Source: Oscheius tipulae
Lineage: Eukaryota; Nematoda; Chromadorea; Rhabditida; Rhabditidae
Length of the DNA: 64,000 nt
Assembly: GCA_037178975.1 (NCBI GenBank)
Contig: JASJZH010000002.1
Coordinates: forward strand, 8,855,501-8,919,500
Reading direction: 5' to 3'
Below the pieces are notes generated by a model. The model was not told the DNA's origin, did not search any database, and saw only the letters and a program-made list of their open reading frames with translations. The stretch's first letter is position 1; every line of letters begins with the position of its first letter. A program made the position numbers and the translations under genes. This document shows, in pieces, positions 11,424-21,516 of the stretch.

Positions 11424-14400
11424 CTATGAGAGCACAGATGGGGAGAGAACACTTGCCATCAGCACGGATTTTGAGAGGATCTGAACATTCTTTGCTTCTT
11501 TTGTCTCTCTGCGAGCCTTACTGAGGGAGAAGCAACTCCAGGACTCAGAATACCTCCTCCTAAAACCATAGGGGAGAGAACATCCGGACAGAGAACCAAT
11601 GGACTGAGGATGAGAGGACTCAGGACGTATGGGTTGATGACGTTGGGTGAGAGAACCTGTAACACCCTGTCTCTCTGGCACCTCCTCTTTCTGTATCTCT
11701 GTCTCTTTGTCTCTCCGTCTCTATGTCTTTCTGTCTGTATGTCATAACTCACATAAGGCGTGAGAATGAATGGAGCCATGACGAGAGGAGACAGTACATA
11801 GGGCGAGAGAAGATATGGACTGAGGATGAATGGCATTCCGACGGCTGGAGACAAAACGTAAGGTGATAGAACAGCCGGATTTAGGATAAGCGGTGAGAAA
11901 AGAGACGGCGAGAGAACCTAAACAGTACGGAAGAGAAAATACGGAAGTCTTACTGTTGGTCCCAGTACTGATAATCCAAAGATTGGTGTGAACATGTAGG
12001 GAGCAAGAACTGTTGGTTTCAGGACACTGATGAGAGTTTGTCTCTTCTTTCTCGAATGTTCTTCGTCCTGAATCAGACTGAGAACATGTCAAGTTGCCAA
12101 GTTACTGTCAAGTTGGAGGCAATCTGTTCAATCCTGAGCCAGAGGGAGTCCTCCTTGTCTCTTCTTGTCATAGTTCTGTACTCATTGAGATCGATTGGTA
12201 GCTCGTTATGATTGCTGATACCTGAACCGAAATGTTTACAGCGGCAGCTTGTGAATAGCGCTCTCGTTTGATAAAGAGACCCAGGTTCGATCCCCCTCCC
12301 GAGGAAATTTTGTCATTTTACGTTTCCTGATGTTTTCGATGGCGCTGAATATGATCGTGGATTTTGTTTTTTTTTTCTCCAAAAAGCTATTTTGGACTTT
12401 GTGAAGGAGGAGAGACAGTGAGATACACTGTTACCTTGTTTTGAGTACAAATCCTCCAGCTGATTCGTCTCAAGGAAAGTGAACCCTCTCTTCTTCATCT
12501 CCTTCTGTTGTTTTCTACTGAACGACTTCTCCAGCTCTTGAAAATACTTGGCCACTTTTTCCGTCACCTCTTTCAGCTCTCCCTCCATTCCAAAAAGATT
12601 CATTTTCTCGAGAACCTGGAGAATTTCGAAGTTTTCAAAAAGATGGTTTCGCACCTTCATAGCCTTATCAACTGTCTTTCTAGCTCCCGACAGCTCCATG
12701 ACCGTTTCTAGAATGACTTCCCGATCGGAGGAGCTCATTCCGGTGGCTTCCAGCAGCTTGGGAATGGGGACAATCTGGTCTTCGGACTCGTCGTTATAGA
12801 AGGAGAGGATTGATGGGGATAGCTTGCCTCTGACTTCTGTCTTGTCCGGCATGACTGGAGCAAACCGGGGACTGAAAATGGAAGCTGCGTAAAACCTGGA
12901 GAAGCGCACGAATCCTCACCCCTCCCGTCTTGCCTGCCGACATACTATCGCGCTTGTAATAGCTAAGACGGCATGCGAAGAAAAATTGAAAGTCTTACCT
13001 CAAAAACTTGAGATTCTTCCCGTCACTGAAAGCTTTGGGAGTCTTATCAAAGGCGGCAATCAGATCGTAGGCTTCCTGTACCAATGGCGGCATCAGAGTC
13101 TGGAAAAAAGATTAGTCCCTCGAATAACAGGTGAAAGTATTGTCCAATCGGGATTCTAACGGTACACACCGCTCTGGCGGATTATTACCGCAGTTGACGC
13201 CATAGTGACCCGATGGATTTTGTCGGATTTGGACGATTTCACCTGCGGGGCTCGTGGTTTAGAGAAAGTGGACTGGAATTAGAACAAAAATTAACCTTTT
13301 CGTTGGTTCCAGCTGTCGAATGTTCTCTGTCTAAAACCAAATCCAACATTCGCATGTCGTAGACTTTGGCTCCTGGGTCTTTAGCTCGCCTGTCCATTCC
13401 CTTCTTGATTGTTAGGATGTTGTTGTAGCTTGAGGACCAAGCTCCTTGTCTGTATATGTCTCTGTCTGTCTATTCTTCAAAACATACGTCTCATTGATGC
13501 CAGCAAACGTCCGGACAAGCCCAGCTATCCTCTGAACAGGTGTCTTTTCCACTTTCTTCAAAGACGGTGCTTTTGCCATAGTTTTTACCTGTCAAAAACT
13601 CTAAACTGATTTGTCCAAATCCTTACCACAAAGCCATGAGAGTCGCTCTTGCTAACAGTATCAGTTATCAGACGATACGGACTTCTCTTTCTTCTTAGAG
13701 AGACAGGACTTGGTCGATTGATTCTCTTCCTATAGCGACGAAAGTTCCAGAATTCTGGGAACCGTACCAGAGTTGGAGAGTCCAGTGGATTGGTCTAAAG
13801 ATATTGGTATGAACAAGAAAATTTATTACTTACAGGATAGCGGAACCTGTAGAGAGGCCGAGGCAGTATCTCAACTGTCAGGCCGCCAATCTGTCTGGTG
13901 GGAAAAATTGGTCTACTGGGCAATGTCACGATTGGCTCGACTTTCTTCGTCTTCATTCCTATCAAGTAAGCTTCTCGAGCAGAAATGAGGCATTGGGCAG
14001 CCTTGACAACGTCTCTTCTGTCAGGGATCTTGTCGAGACAGACGTAAAATCTATGTCTGCTGTCTGAAAACTGTTCGTTTCTCTGTCTCTGTCTGTCCCA
14101 CCTCTATCTAGCTTCTTCCACAAGTCTCGACCAAGCTGTCCCATTATCGCCTTGATTCCATGTAGGTACCAGTTGTAGTGTAAAGTCCTGACACGATCGT
14201 AGCTTTCTCGGTCTAATCGCACTTCGTCAAAGTCTGACTCTTTCACGAACCGGAGAGATAGAACTGAAACAGTACGGGTAAGACATGGAGAGAGACCTTC
14301 GCTCAAATTGCTTGCTAGTTTCTTTTTTCGCTTGCTCTGTCTGGCTTATTTTATTCATTTTTAGCGTGAATGGAGGACAGATTAGTGATCAGCGCCCTCG

Positions 14401-14897
14401 AAAACCGCCTGAAACTGAAGGACAAAAAAGTTTGGTCTCGACGGGAATCGAGCCAACAACTCTCGGTGACGTTTGAACTCCAAGCGGATGCGTTAACCAC
14501 TATAGTCCATTTCCAACGAACAGCGGCACCTCAGTTTAAACGCCCGAAGCTCGGCGTTGCGCGCGAAAAAGAAGTTTTCCCATTTTCCATTTTCACCATT
14601 TTCCCAGCATCTTTTTACGATTCTGTTAGAGTTATCGTATTCTCTTGGCCGAGTTGTTATCACTCCCGCTCAGCAATTTAAAGACCGGGGTTCGATTCTG
14701 TGTATTCGATAGCGCTGAGCACGGCATGATCTTTGTTTTTCCTCAAAAGGCTGTTTTGAATTACTTTTCACCTCTTAACCGTCCTGTTACAACATATTCA
14801 ATTATTTAAGACAGATACAGAAAGAGAGAAACAAACAAGATTGCTAACCTGTGACTGGAAGAAGACAGAAGAGTAACGTCGGCCCACTTATAACCAT
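11424..14897 (-). CDS. mlt-10: MLT-10 family moulting protein
   Basis: Fourteen exons: 14849-14897, 14102-14263, 13834-14063, 13627-13794, 13488-13588, 13296-13428, 13189-13242, 12999-13099, 12435-12871, 12106-12221, 11954-12067, 11753-11917, 11522-11656, 11424-11480. All phases agree; 673 residues. It starts with a signal peptide (MVISGPTLLFCLLPVT). The middle has the family core: SPRFAPVMPDK, LSPSILSFY, PIPKLLEATGM, RGFTFLETNQLEDLY, then RKKRQT. The C-terminal third is the hallmark proline-rich repeat (ILSPYLLSPYVLSPLV and similar), ending SVLSPSVLS. In C. elegans MLT-10 is a secreted hypodermal protein needed to shed the old cuticle; the role here is inferred from similarity. Intron 9 carries a SINE copy, and introns 2, 5, 9, 12 and 13 contain AGAGAC-type sequence. 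Confidence 0.95.
12241..12405 (+). repeat. tRNA-derived SINE copy in mlt-10 intron 9
   Basis: GGTTCGATCCC (RNA polymerase III B box) near 12284 is followed by a body reading GATGTTTTCGATGGCGCTGA and TCTCCAAAAAGCTAT. The same body recurs near 14695, 20890 and 63005. Confidence 0.6.
14345..14770. repeat. two SINE parts in mlt-10 intron 1
   Basis: Positions 14345-14520 hold the left module, whose minus strand has GGCTCGATTCCCG (B box) and TAGTGGTTAACGCATCCGC (A-box like). Positions 14640-14770 hold a second piece in plus orientation with GGGGTTCGATTCTG and TTTTTCCTCAAAAGGCTG. Together they fill most of the 585-bp first intron (14264-14848). Confidence 0.6.
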
Positions 14898-15344
14898 TCC
14901 AATGAGACCTTTGTAGTAGGGTGGTTTCTTGAGACTGTCTATGAAATATTTACAAGTTCTAGAAGAGGAGGCTGTACGGGGAACGACCCAGGAATGCACT
15001 GACAGTGCCTACAGCGAGAGAGCCCTAGGGGGCGGAACTATGCCTCTTCCTGTCCCAAAACTGTTAATCCTACCGCAACAGTTCAAGGACAAGTGTGAGA
15101 AAGAGAGATAGCCGGATAAAGTGACATAATTTCCTGTCCGAGGACTAGCAAAGGATGCGGGTTAAGCCTCTAGACAGAATCGGATTATATACCGACTAAA
15201 GGACAATAAGTCCAGGGAAGAAACATCATATATTTTTTCTCTCGACATGCCGCGACCGTTAAATGTCTGTCTTTGGTTTTGATCAGTCATTAAATAAGAC
15301 TCTTGGGCCGAGGACAAAAAGTTTAACAGGATCATGTATCCTGA

Positions 15345-15851
15345 TGCCCCGAGAGCGGGAGAGACTCTGGGAAAAAGCGAATTTATGACTCTGGGGATGC
15401 AGGTTCGGGTTCCTAATGTAGTGAGAAATAAGCGGACTTTTGGACAGGATCAGAAGTCAATGACATCATCTGGGAGAGACTGTCACAGAGGGATGGCTGT
15501 TCACCTTTTTTTTGGTCGAAAACTCCGACAAAAACGCACGATGTCGGTCGGTGTTCTGTTTGCAAGGAAAACAATATCTGGAGGCCAAATTTTGTGAACT
15601 AGTTATGATGTCTCTCTTTCTCGTTGTATGTCTATCTGTCTCTCGGCCTTTCTACAATGTCTACCTCTTCGTTTCTTGGTCTCTGTCTCCCCGTCTCTCT
15701 GTTTCTCTGTCACTTTGATTCTCTGCCTGATCTCTAACCAATCCCAATTATCACAGCCCAGAAGATCGAAGAGTACAAAAGGAGGCCAGAGGAAGTGTTA
15801 CGACCAGATTATAAGTGGGAGGATTGGTCAGAGAAGGAATCGTCCAAGTGA
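15345..15851 (+). CDS. unrecognised gene with a CxxC pair (partial)
   Basis: Three exons fit in phase: up to 15402 (open from 15345), 15448-15593 and 15762-15851. Donors and acceptors are GT-AG, and the last intron is the usual TCTGTCTCT type. The product reads KKRIYDSGDAGSEVNDIIW, then RDGCSPFFWSK, GRCSVCKENNIWRPNF and a charged tail ending DYKWEDWSEKESSK. The CxxC pair and the conserved-looking Trp/Phe residues suggest a folded, perhaps metal-binding, small protein. I do not recognise the family. The first exon and start codon are missing from my model: no in-frame ATG is visible after the TGA at 15342. It sits between mlt-10 (divergent) and the UGT pair (convergent). Confidence 0.5.
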
Positions 15852-16086
15852 TAGGGGTGAGAAGACAGGAAATGGCAGATCCAGACACTTTCACGAGATC
15901 AACATGATGAAAAAGTGGTGCCGCGCTATTTTTCCCGAGGTGACGATGGCTAATGAATAGGGGGCGCGTACGCCGGGGGGCGACTTCTAATAGTAAGAGT
16001 AGTTCTTGACATGACCGGTTTTACCTCGAGGAGGAGAAGGTTGTCGCGACTGTTTATAGTTCGAGACTCGGGTAGTATCAAAATAG
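15852..16086. other. convergent intergenic spacer
   Basis: No gene seen. It separates the unrecognised gene from the 3' end of UGT-A. Confidence 0.4.
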
Positions 16087-16092
16087 TTTATT
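16087..16092 (-). terminator. poly(A) signal of UGT-A
   Basis: AATAAA on the minus strand, 20 nt after the stop codon. Confidence 0.6.
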
Positions 16093-16111
16093 CTCTACAG
16101 TCCTGAAAATC

Positions 16112-18041
16112 TTATTCGGTCTTCAGCTTACTGCGTCGGTCGAGAACTAACCGAAGAAGTTTATAAACTAAAAAGATGGAAAATAATGGGACAAAGAAAA
16201 TGAACAGGTAGCAATCTAGACTATACAATTGGAACGAGTTCAAGTCATTAGAGGCTAGACGAAGATGGGCCATTGGACCGAACTGGGACAGGAGGCGACC
16301 CCAACGAAGAGCCTCCTTCCTGTACTCTTCTCCTTTTCCTTCCAGAACAGCTGCAGCCATTCGGGCTTGTTTGGAGATTGGACTGGAATATAGTCGGTTG
16401 TACGGAGAGACAGAGATCGTCCTCACCTTTCAGGATCCAAAACTTCTGTCAAAGCAGTGACCAAAGTGTTCTTAGACAGTTCTGTCCTCTTGATCAACAA
16501 CGAGATTCCAGCCTCTCTGGTCGTCTTAGCATTTACATACTGGTCTCCGAAGAGGGGTACAGTGATCATCGGCTTTCCACGGTAGGAACTCTCCAACAGA
16601 GAATTCATTCCAGCGTGGGTAATAAAAGCTTTAACTCTGTCATCTCCCAGTAGATCCGTCTGCGGTATCCACGACTTCAAGATGACGTTATCGTAGTCTC
16701 CAAAAGGGGTGGTGTCATTCCCGCAGTCGTCTTCGTATTTCCAAAGGAAAGTCACATTGGGGAATGTGGCAAAGGCTTTCAGGATTTCTGAAAAAGATTG
16801 AGCTTGATCAAAGGATGCTAACCTCTTTTTAACGAAGAGGGCATCTGACAACCCTTGATGAAAGTCCCAAAGGAGAAGAGGATTGTCGATGGTCTGAGGC
16901 TCAAGAGGGCATCGAATTTCTGAAACCCAGAAATAAGCTCTCTGTCTCTGTCTCTACCTCATTGACTCGTTTCGGTGGATGAACATTGGTTCCTCCGACA
17001 TATTGGAACATGTTGGTTCTAAGACGGGGGGACTCAGTGAACTCATTGGCGTTGGTCAAGATGATTCCTACTCTTTTCTAGAAACTTTTGTGGTCTTTCA
17101 ATGAGTTTGATACCCTGGTGATTTCAGCCAGGTCCGGAAAGTTCGGATAGTGTTCTTCAAAGATAGCTTGGAAAATAGCTCGATCTTTTGCCTCGTGTCT
17201 ACTGATCTCGTATCTGACTTTCATGTTTTGTAGTCTTTCGTAAAAGGACATTCTCTGGCTCAGCGTAGTCATCCAGACTGGAAATAGTTGTCTGATAGAA
17301 AAACAGAGACATACCGGGTACAAAACTGAGGAACTGAGGCAATCCAGTGAGTTCATAGTGGTTCTCTATGATGCCCAGAGCAGCTCCAACAATCGTGCTT
17401 TTGACTCCGAGAACCTCGAGCAGTCCCATGCTGCCCAATTCAAAGAGTTCTGTCACTCCCACGTCGAAGTTGGAGGCTCGGAGAGAGTTAATCAGATCCT
17501 TGTCTTCGAGGATTCCTAAAAAAAAAAACGGGTAGGTAGTTGCTGTAACAGTTTGTTCGAACCTTTGTAGACCAGAGAGTAGGTATGCATGAATGTTTCC
17601 CAGACACTCCAGTCCGTAGACACTCCACTCTTTTCCGGCTCCTCTTGACTCCAGAAATCGGGAGTTTTGATGCTAAAAACATGCTTGGAACGGGGGACAG
17701 AGAGAGGCAGAGACAGTGGTCCAAGGGACCAAAACGGGTACTCACACGTTTTTCTCCCAGGGACTCTTCGAGAGATACGGGGATCGATAGACAATCTTTG
17801 TGATGTTCGGGTTGTCAGTTCCGTGGAGTCCGACAGCTTCGTCCATGAACGAAGAGAGAATTGTCTAGGAGAAAGATTGAGAACAACATTGGTTATTTCC
17901 TACCACATTGTGTCCATCTTTGGCATACATGTTTGCCAAGTTTCCGAGGAAACGAACGTGACTGTGGCCGAGGTTGGGGTTGAGGACAAGAATGTTTCCT
18001 GCAAAGACTGTGGAGATGAGAAAGTGTAGATTGAACTGCAT
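16112..18041 (-). CDS. UDP-glucuronosyltransferase A
   Basis: Nine exons: 17904-18041, 17746-17864, 17563-17672, 17315-17515, 17114-17277, 16958-17077, 16823-16919, 16427-16787, 16112-16382; 526 residues, normal for the family. It conjugates UDP-sugars to small lipophilic acceptors from the ER lumen. There is a signal peptide (MQFNLHFLISTVFA), an N-terminal acceptor domain (LNPNLGHSHVRFLGNLA), the C-terminal donor-sugar signature (FITHAGMNSLLESSYRGKP, then PLFGDQYVNA), a C-terminal membrane helix (LFIFFVPLFSIFLVY) and a basic cytosolic tail. The ATG is 2 nt after a CAG acceptor-like site, so it may be trans-spliced. It is a tandem copy of UGT-B, with intron positions matching exactly; exon lengths 201, 164, 120 and 97 are the same in both. 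Confidence 0.95.
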
Positions 18042-18173
18042 ATCTGGAATGTTTCATTGTAGAGAAACAGAGATACAGAGATACAGAGATACAGAGGAGC
18101 AGAGAGATAGGGAAGTCTGTCATCCTGTAAGAGTAAGTTGAACCCAAACTAATAGTCTGATCACTTTTATCCC

Positions 18174-18181
18174 CTTTTATA
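18174..18181 (-). promoter_or_regulatory. TATA box and GATA-type site upstream of UGT-A
   Basis: TATAAAAG followed by GGGATAAAAG on the minus strand, about 133 nt upstream of the UGT-A ATG. This suggests UGT-A has its own promoter and is not read from UGT-B. Confidence 0.45.
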
Positions 18182-18440
18182 AGGACATCAAAAAGTCTCT
18201 ATCAAGTTTTTGACCCGCCCCCTTACACCTACCTTCGTAATTGTCACCATTTCTGTCTGTCATCGAGCTACCTGACTGATTCCCTGATCTATAGGGAAGC
18301 CATTTTTGTATCAAGATCGTTCCGTTCGCGCTGTTCTGGCGTAGTCTGGTCAATCGGTCACTTTTGGCGCTGACAATTCCAGAAAGAGAAAACATTTGAA
18401 TGGTCGTCTTCATTACATCACTTTCTTACAATACCCGTCG

Positions 18441-20369
18441 TCAATCGGACTTTTCTCTCCTTTTCACCACTCTTCTACATTTGCAGAGAATGAAGACGAG
18501 GAAGAGAGCTACAACTAAAGGTAGGAGACAGATCGCTGCTAGGATATCGAGACCGGTAATCTGCCAATAGTTCATGTTCTTCGAGGCCAGCCGGTGATGG
18601 GGCATTGGTCCAAACTCGGCCAGAAGACGTGCCCAGCGAAGAACTTCCTTCCTGTACTCGTCTCCTTTACCGGTAAGAATTTTGGCTGCCATATGGGCGT
18701 TTTTGGTCAGGTTTCTGAAACGTCTCTGTCTCTCTGTTCTCTCTGTATCTTTTTCTCTCACTCACCCGTTAGGATCTAAGACCTTCTTCAAACCGTCAGT
18801 CATTGTTTTCTTCGAAAGTTCCGTCCTCCGAATCATGACAGACATCCCATTTCTGACGACTGCTCTGGCATTGACAAACTGATCTCCAAAGAGAGGGATG
18901 GTTATCGTCGGCTTGCCACGATAGCTAACTTCCAGCAGTGAGTTCATTCCGGCGTGGGTGATGAAAGCCTTCACCCGGACATCACCAAGTAAATCCGACT
19001 GCGGCCACCAGGGACGAGTAATCACGTTCGGGTACTTCTCGAAGGGGGTCTTGTCGTCGTCACATTCCTCATACTTCCAGAGAAATGTGACGTGCGGGAA
19101 GGAGGCAAAGGCTTCCAGAAGTTCTGTAAGTAAGCAAGGCCACTGTCTCTGCTTCTGCCACTGAATAACCTGTTTTCAGAGCCAAAGGCATCTGACAAGT
19201 TTGAATGAAGGATCCCAGAGAGAAATATATTGTAGAAGGACGGAGATCGAGTAGCTTACTTATCTTCTACAACAGTCTTTTCCAAAGATGTCCCACCACT
19301 CTTTACCTTTTCTAGGACTTTCGGTTCCCGCACATGAACTCCTCCAATGTACTGGAACATGTTGACTCTGGGACGAGGTGTCTCCACAAACTCATTGGAG
19401 TTGACTAAAACAATTCCTAGTTGCTTCTGAAGATTATGGTAACTTTGAAATGGGAGGTCCTACATCAGCCAGCTGGTCAAGGCTAGGTAGATCTGGATAA
19501 TACTCTCGGAACAGCTGATTATACCCGTCCAGTTCTTTCTTCTCGTGTCTGTCCCATTCCCATATCATCTTGTAAACTTTGAGACGTTCAAGGAACGTCA
19601 TATTGTCGCCGTAGGTAGCGAAAGGATCTGAGCCATGAATCCACAGAAAGGTGGAAACTCACAGGGAACAAAGCTGATCAGATTCGGGAGACCACTGATG
19701 GTATAATGATTGTGAATGATTCCGAGTGAAGCTCCAGCAATCATTGTCTTGATGCCGAGGATTTCGAAGAGGCCTGAGCCCCCGTGCTCAAAAGTTTCGG
19801 TCACGGCTAGATCGAATTTAGAGGCTTGAAGACGAGCAATGAGATCTTTATCTTCGAGAAGGCCTGAAATTAGAATGTGAAGACGATATCTCTCTGTCTC
19901 TATCACTTTCACTATCACTGTCTCTCTACCGAAAATTAAACTGACTTCTATACACTTTGTAAAAAGAAGCAGTGAAGGCATCCCAGACACTCCAGTCCGC
20001 AGTCATTCCGTCAGGCTCGGGCAGATCCCAAAATGACGGGGCCTTCATTCTGAAAGACTCAATTCCCCTTCAATATTCTTTTTACTCAAGATCGTCGGCC
20101 AAGTTCTTAAAATATGGAGATCGATGAACAATCTTTGTGATATCGGGATTATCGGTTCCGTGGGGAACAACAGCCTCATCCATTATTGGGGACAGAATTG
20201 TCTGGAAACTTTGAAATAGCGAGAGAAAAGGAATTACCACATTGTGACCATCTTTGGCCAACATATCGGCCAGATTTCCAAGAAAACGAACGTGACTGTG
20301 ACCGTGGTTGTGGTTAAGAACGAGAATGTTCGCAGCTGAGGCAGCTGAAGCCAACAACAGAAACAGCAT
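18441..20369 (-). CDS. UDP-glucuronosyltransferase B
   Basis: Nine exons: 20238-20369, 20086-20201, 19946-20049, 19663-19863, 19464-19627, 19307-19426, 19170-19266, 18766-19123, 18441-18714; 521 residues. Same architecture as its neighbour: signal peptide (MLFLLLASAASA), LNHNHGHSHVRFLGNLADM, donor-binding FITHAGMNSLLEVSYRGKP and PLFGDQFVNA, a C-terminal helix (LAAICLLPLVVALFLVF) and a KRREKSD tail. Exon 3 only keeps phase if its donor is GTCAGT at 19945; the stronger-looking GTAGAG at 19929 breaks the frame. The ATG lies 1 nt after TTTGCAG, a likely trans-splice acceptor. It lies 399 bp upstream of UGT-A. Confidence 0.93.
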
Positions 20370-20606
20370 TCTGCAAATGAATGAGATGAGACAGTGAGGG
20401 AGGAAAGTCCAGCCATCGCTTTTAAATGTTCGCGCCAAGTTCTAGGAACAGTAGTATGGGGAAAGATTGCACAATCGCGGCGGGTGTTATCGGCGTAACG
20501 AACTAAAGAGAGTAGACAGACGGGCAAAGAAAGCAATCTCTGCTGTGTAGTGTCAGGTCAAAGGATTAAAAAGTCCTAGAGAGACACAGAGGCATTCAAC
20601 AGGACT
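20370..20606. other. UGT-B upstream region
   Basis: Contains TTTAAAAG on the minus strand near 20420, about 50 nt from the start, as a possible core promoter. No other feature seen. Confidence 0.3.
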
Positions 20607-20990
20607 AGTTTATTTTACTCATTTGAAGCGTGAATGGAAGTAAGATTCGTGATCAGCACCCACGCACACCCCAGAAATTGAAAAACAAAAAGTTTTTTCT
20701 CGAACTAAGAACCCTCAGGGACGTTTGAACTCCAAGCGAATACGATAGCCACTGGGCCAGGTGGCTATTAAAATACGGAGATTGATGAATAAACTTTGTG
20801 AAGTCGGGGTTTTCGGTTCCGTGGGGAACGACAGCCTCGTCCATTATTGTGGACGGAATTTTCGGATAATTTTGCGTTTCAACTTTGATGATGTTTTCTA
20901 CGGCTCTGAACAGTCGTGGCCATAGTTTTTCTCCAAAAAGCTATATTGAGTCGCTTTTTCACATTTTAACTATAATCTTACCACGAATCC
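20607..20990 (-). repeat. SINE copy split by UGT sequence
   Basis: The left module (20607-20767) has the A-box-like and upstream parts seen near 14360 and 62800. The right module (20879-20985) has GATGTTTTCTACGGCTCTGA and TTTCTCCAAAAAGCTATAT. About 104 bp of UGT-like coding sequence lies between them. Confidence 0.6.
20765..20868 (-). pseudogene. UGT exon 2 fragment
   Basis: The minus strand reads IMDEAVVPHGTENPDFTKFIHQSPYF, broken here as MDEAVVPHGTENPDF and IHQSPYF, matching exon 2 of UGT-B (MDEAVVPHGTDNPDI). It stays close in sequence, so it is a recent copy. No other UGT exon is nearby. It is either the last remnant of a third tandem gene or a piece carried inside a SINE. Confidence 0.75.
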
Positions 20991-21516
20991 GCTCCTTTCC
21001 TGAAACAGAGAGACAGAGAACTACCTATCACTATCAAGGGTCCCATGTCCGGTGAAATGAGAGAAGTCAAAATTGAAGATACATTTTTATTCTTTTTGTC
21101 GTCTTTTTTTCTATAATAACAAGACCTCGTGCACAAACCGAAGCAACAATGAATTGGGAATAGAGAAAAATGGAACTAGGCTTGAATCGGAATAGAATAT
21201 CACAAAAGTTCTGGAGGGCGTGTGAGGGAGGAAACGAGTGTGTAGCTTTTTTGCTTTACCGGCATCATTTAAGACATAGTTAACATATAATACACTCCGT
21301 TCGGAGTTTTGAATGCACTCGATGAGAGACAGAGAAAGGGGAGAAACAGAAGTGGCTCTTGAAGAAGGCACAAAAACCTGAGAGAAGTGAGGAATTTCAA
21401 GTAGATATAGTATATACAGAGTATTTCATTTGAAAGACCGAAAATTGTGGAGAGGAAGTTAGGGGAGGGTTTGAACCGGAATCAGGGAACCCGTAAAACT
21501 ATATTGAAGGGGGGAA
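20991..21516. other. egl-27 3' region
   Basis: Likely 3' UTR of egl-27, with AATAAA on the minus strand at 21086-21091. The AGAGAC motif appears near 21005 and 21330. No other gene seen. Confidence 0.45.
21086..21091 (-). terminator. candidate poly(A) signal of egl-27
   Basis: AATAAA on the minus strand, about 430 nt past the egl-27 stop. Confidence 0.4.
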
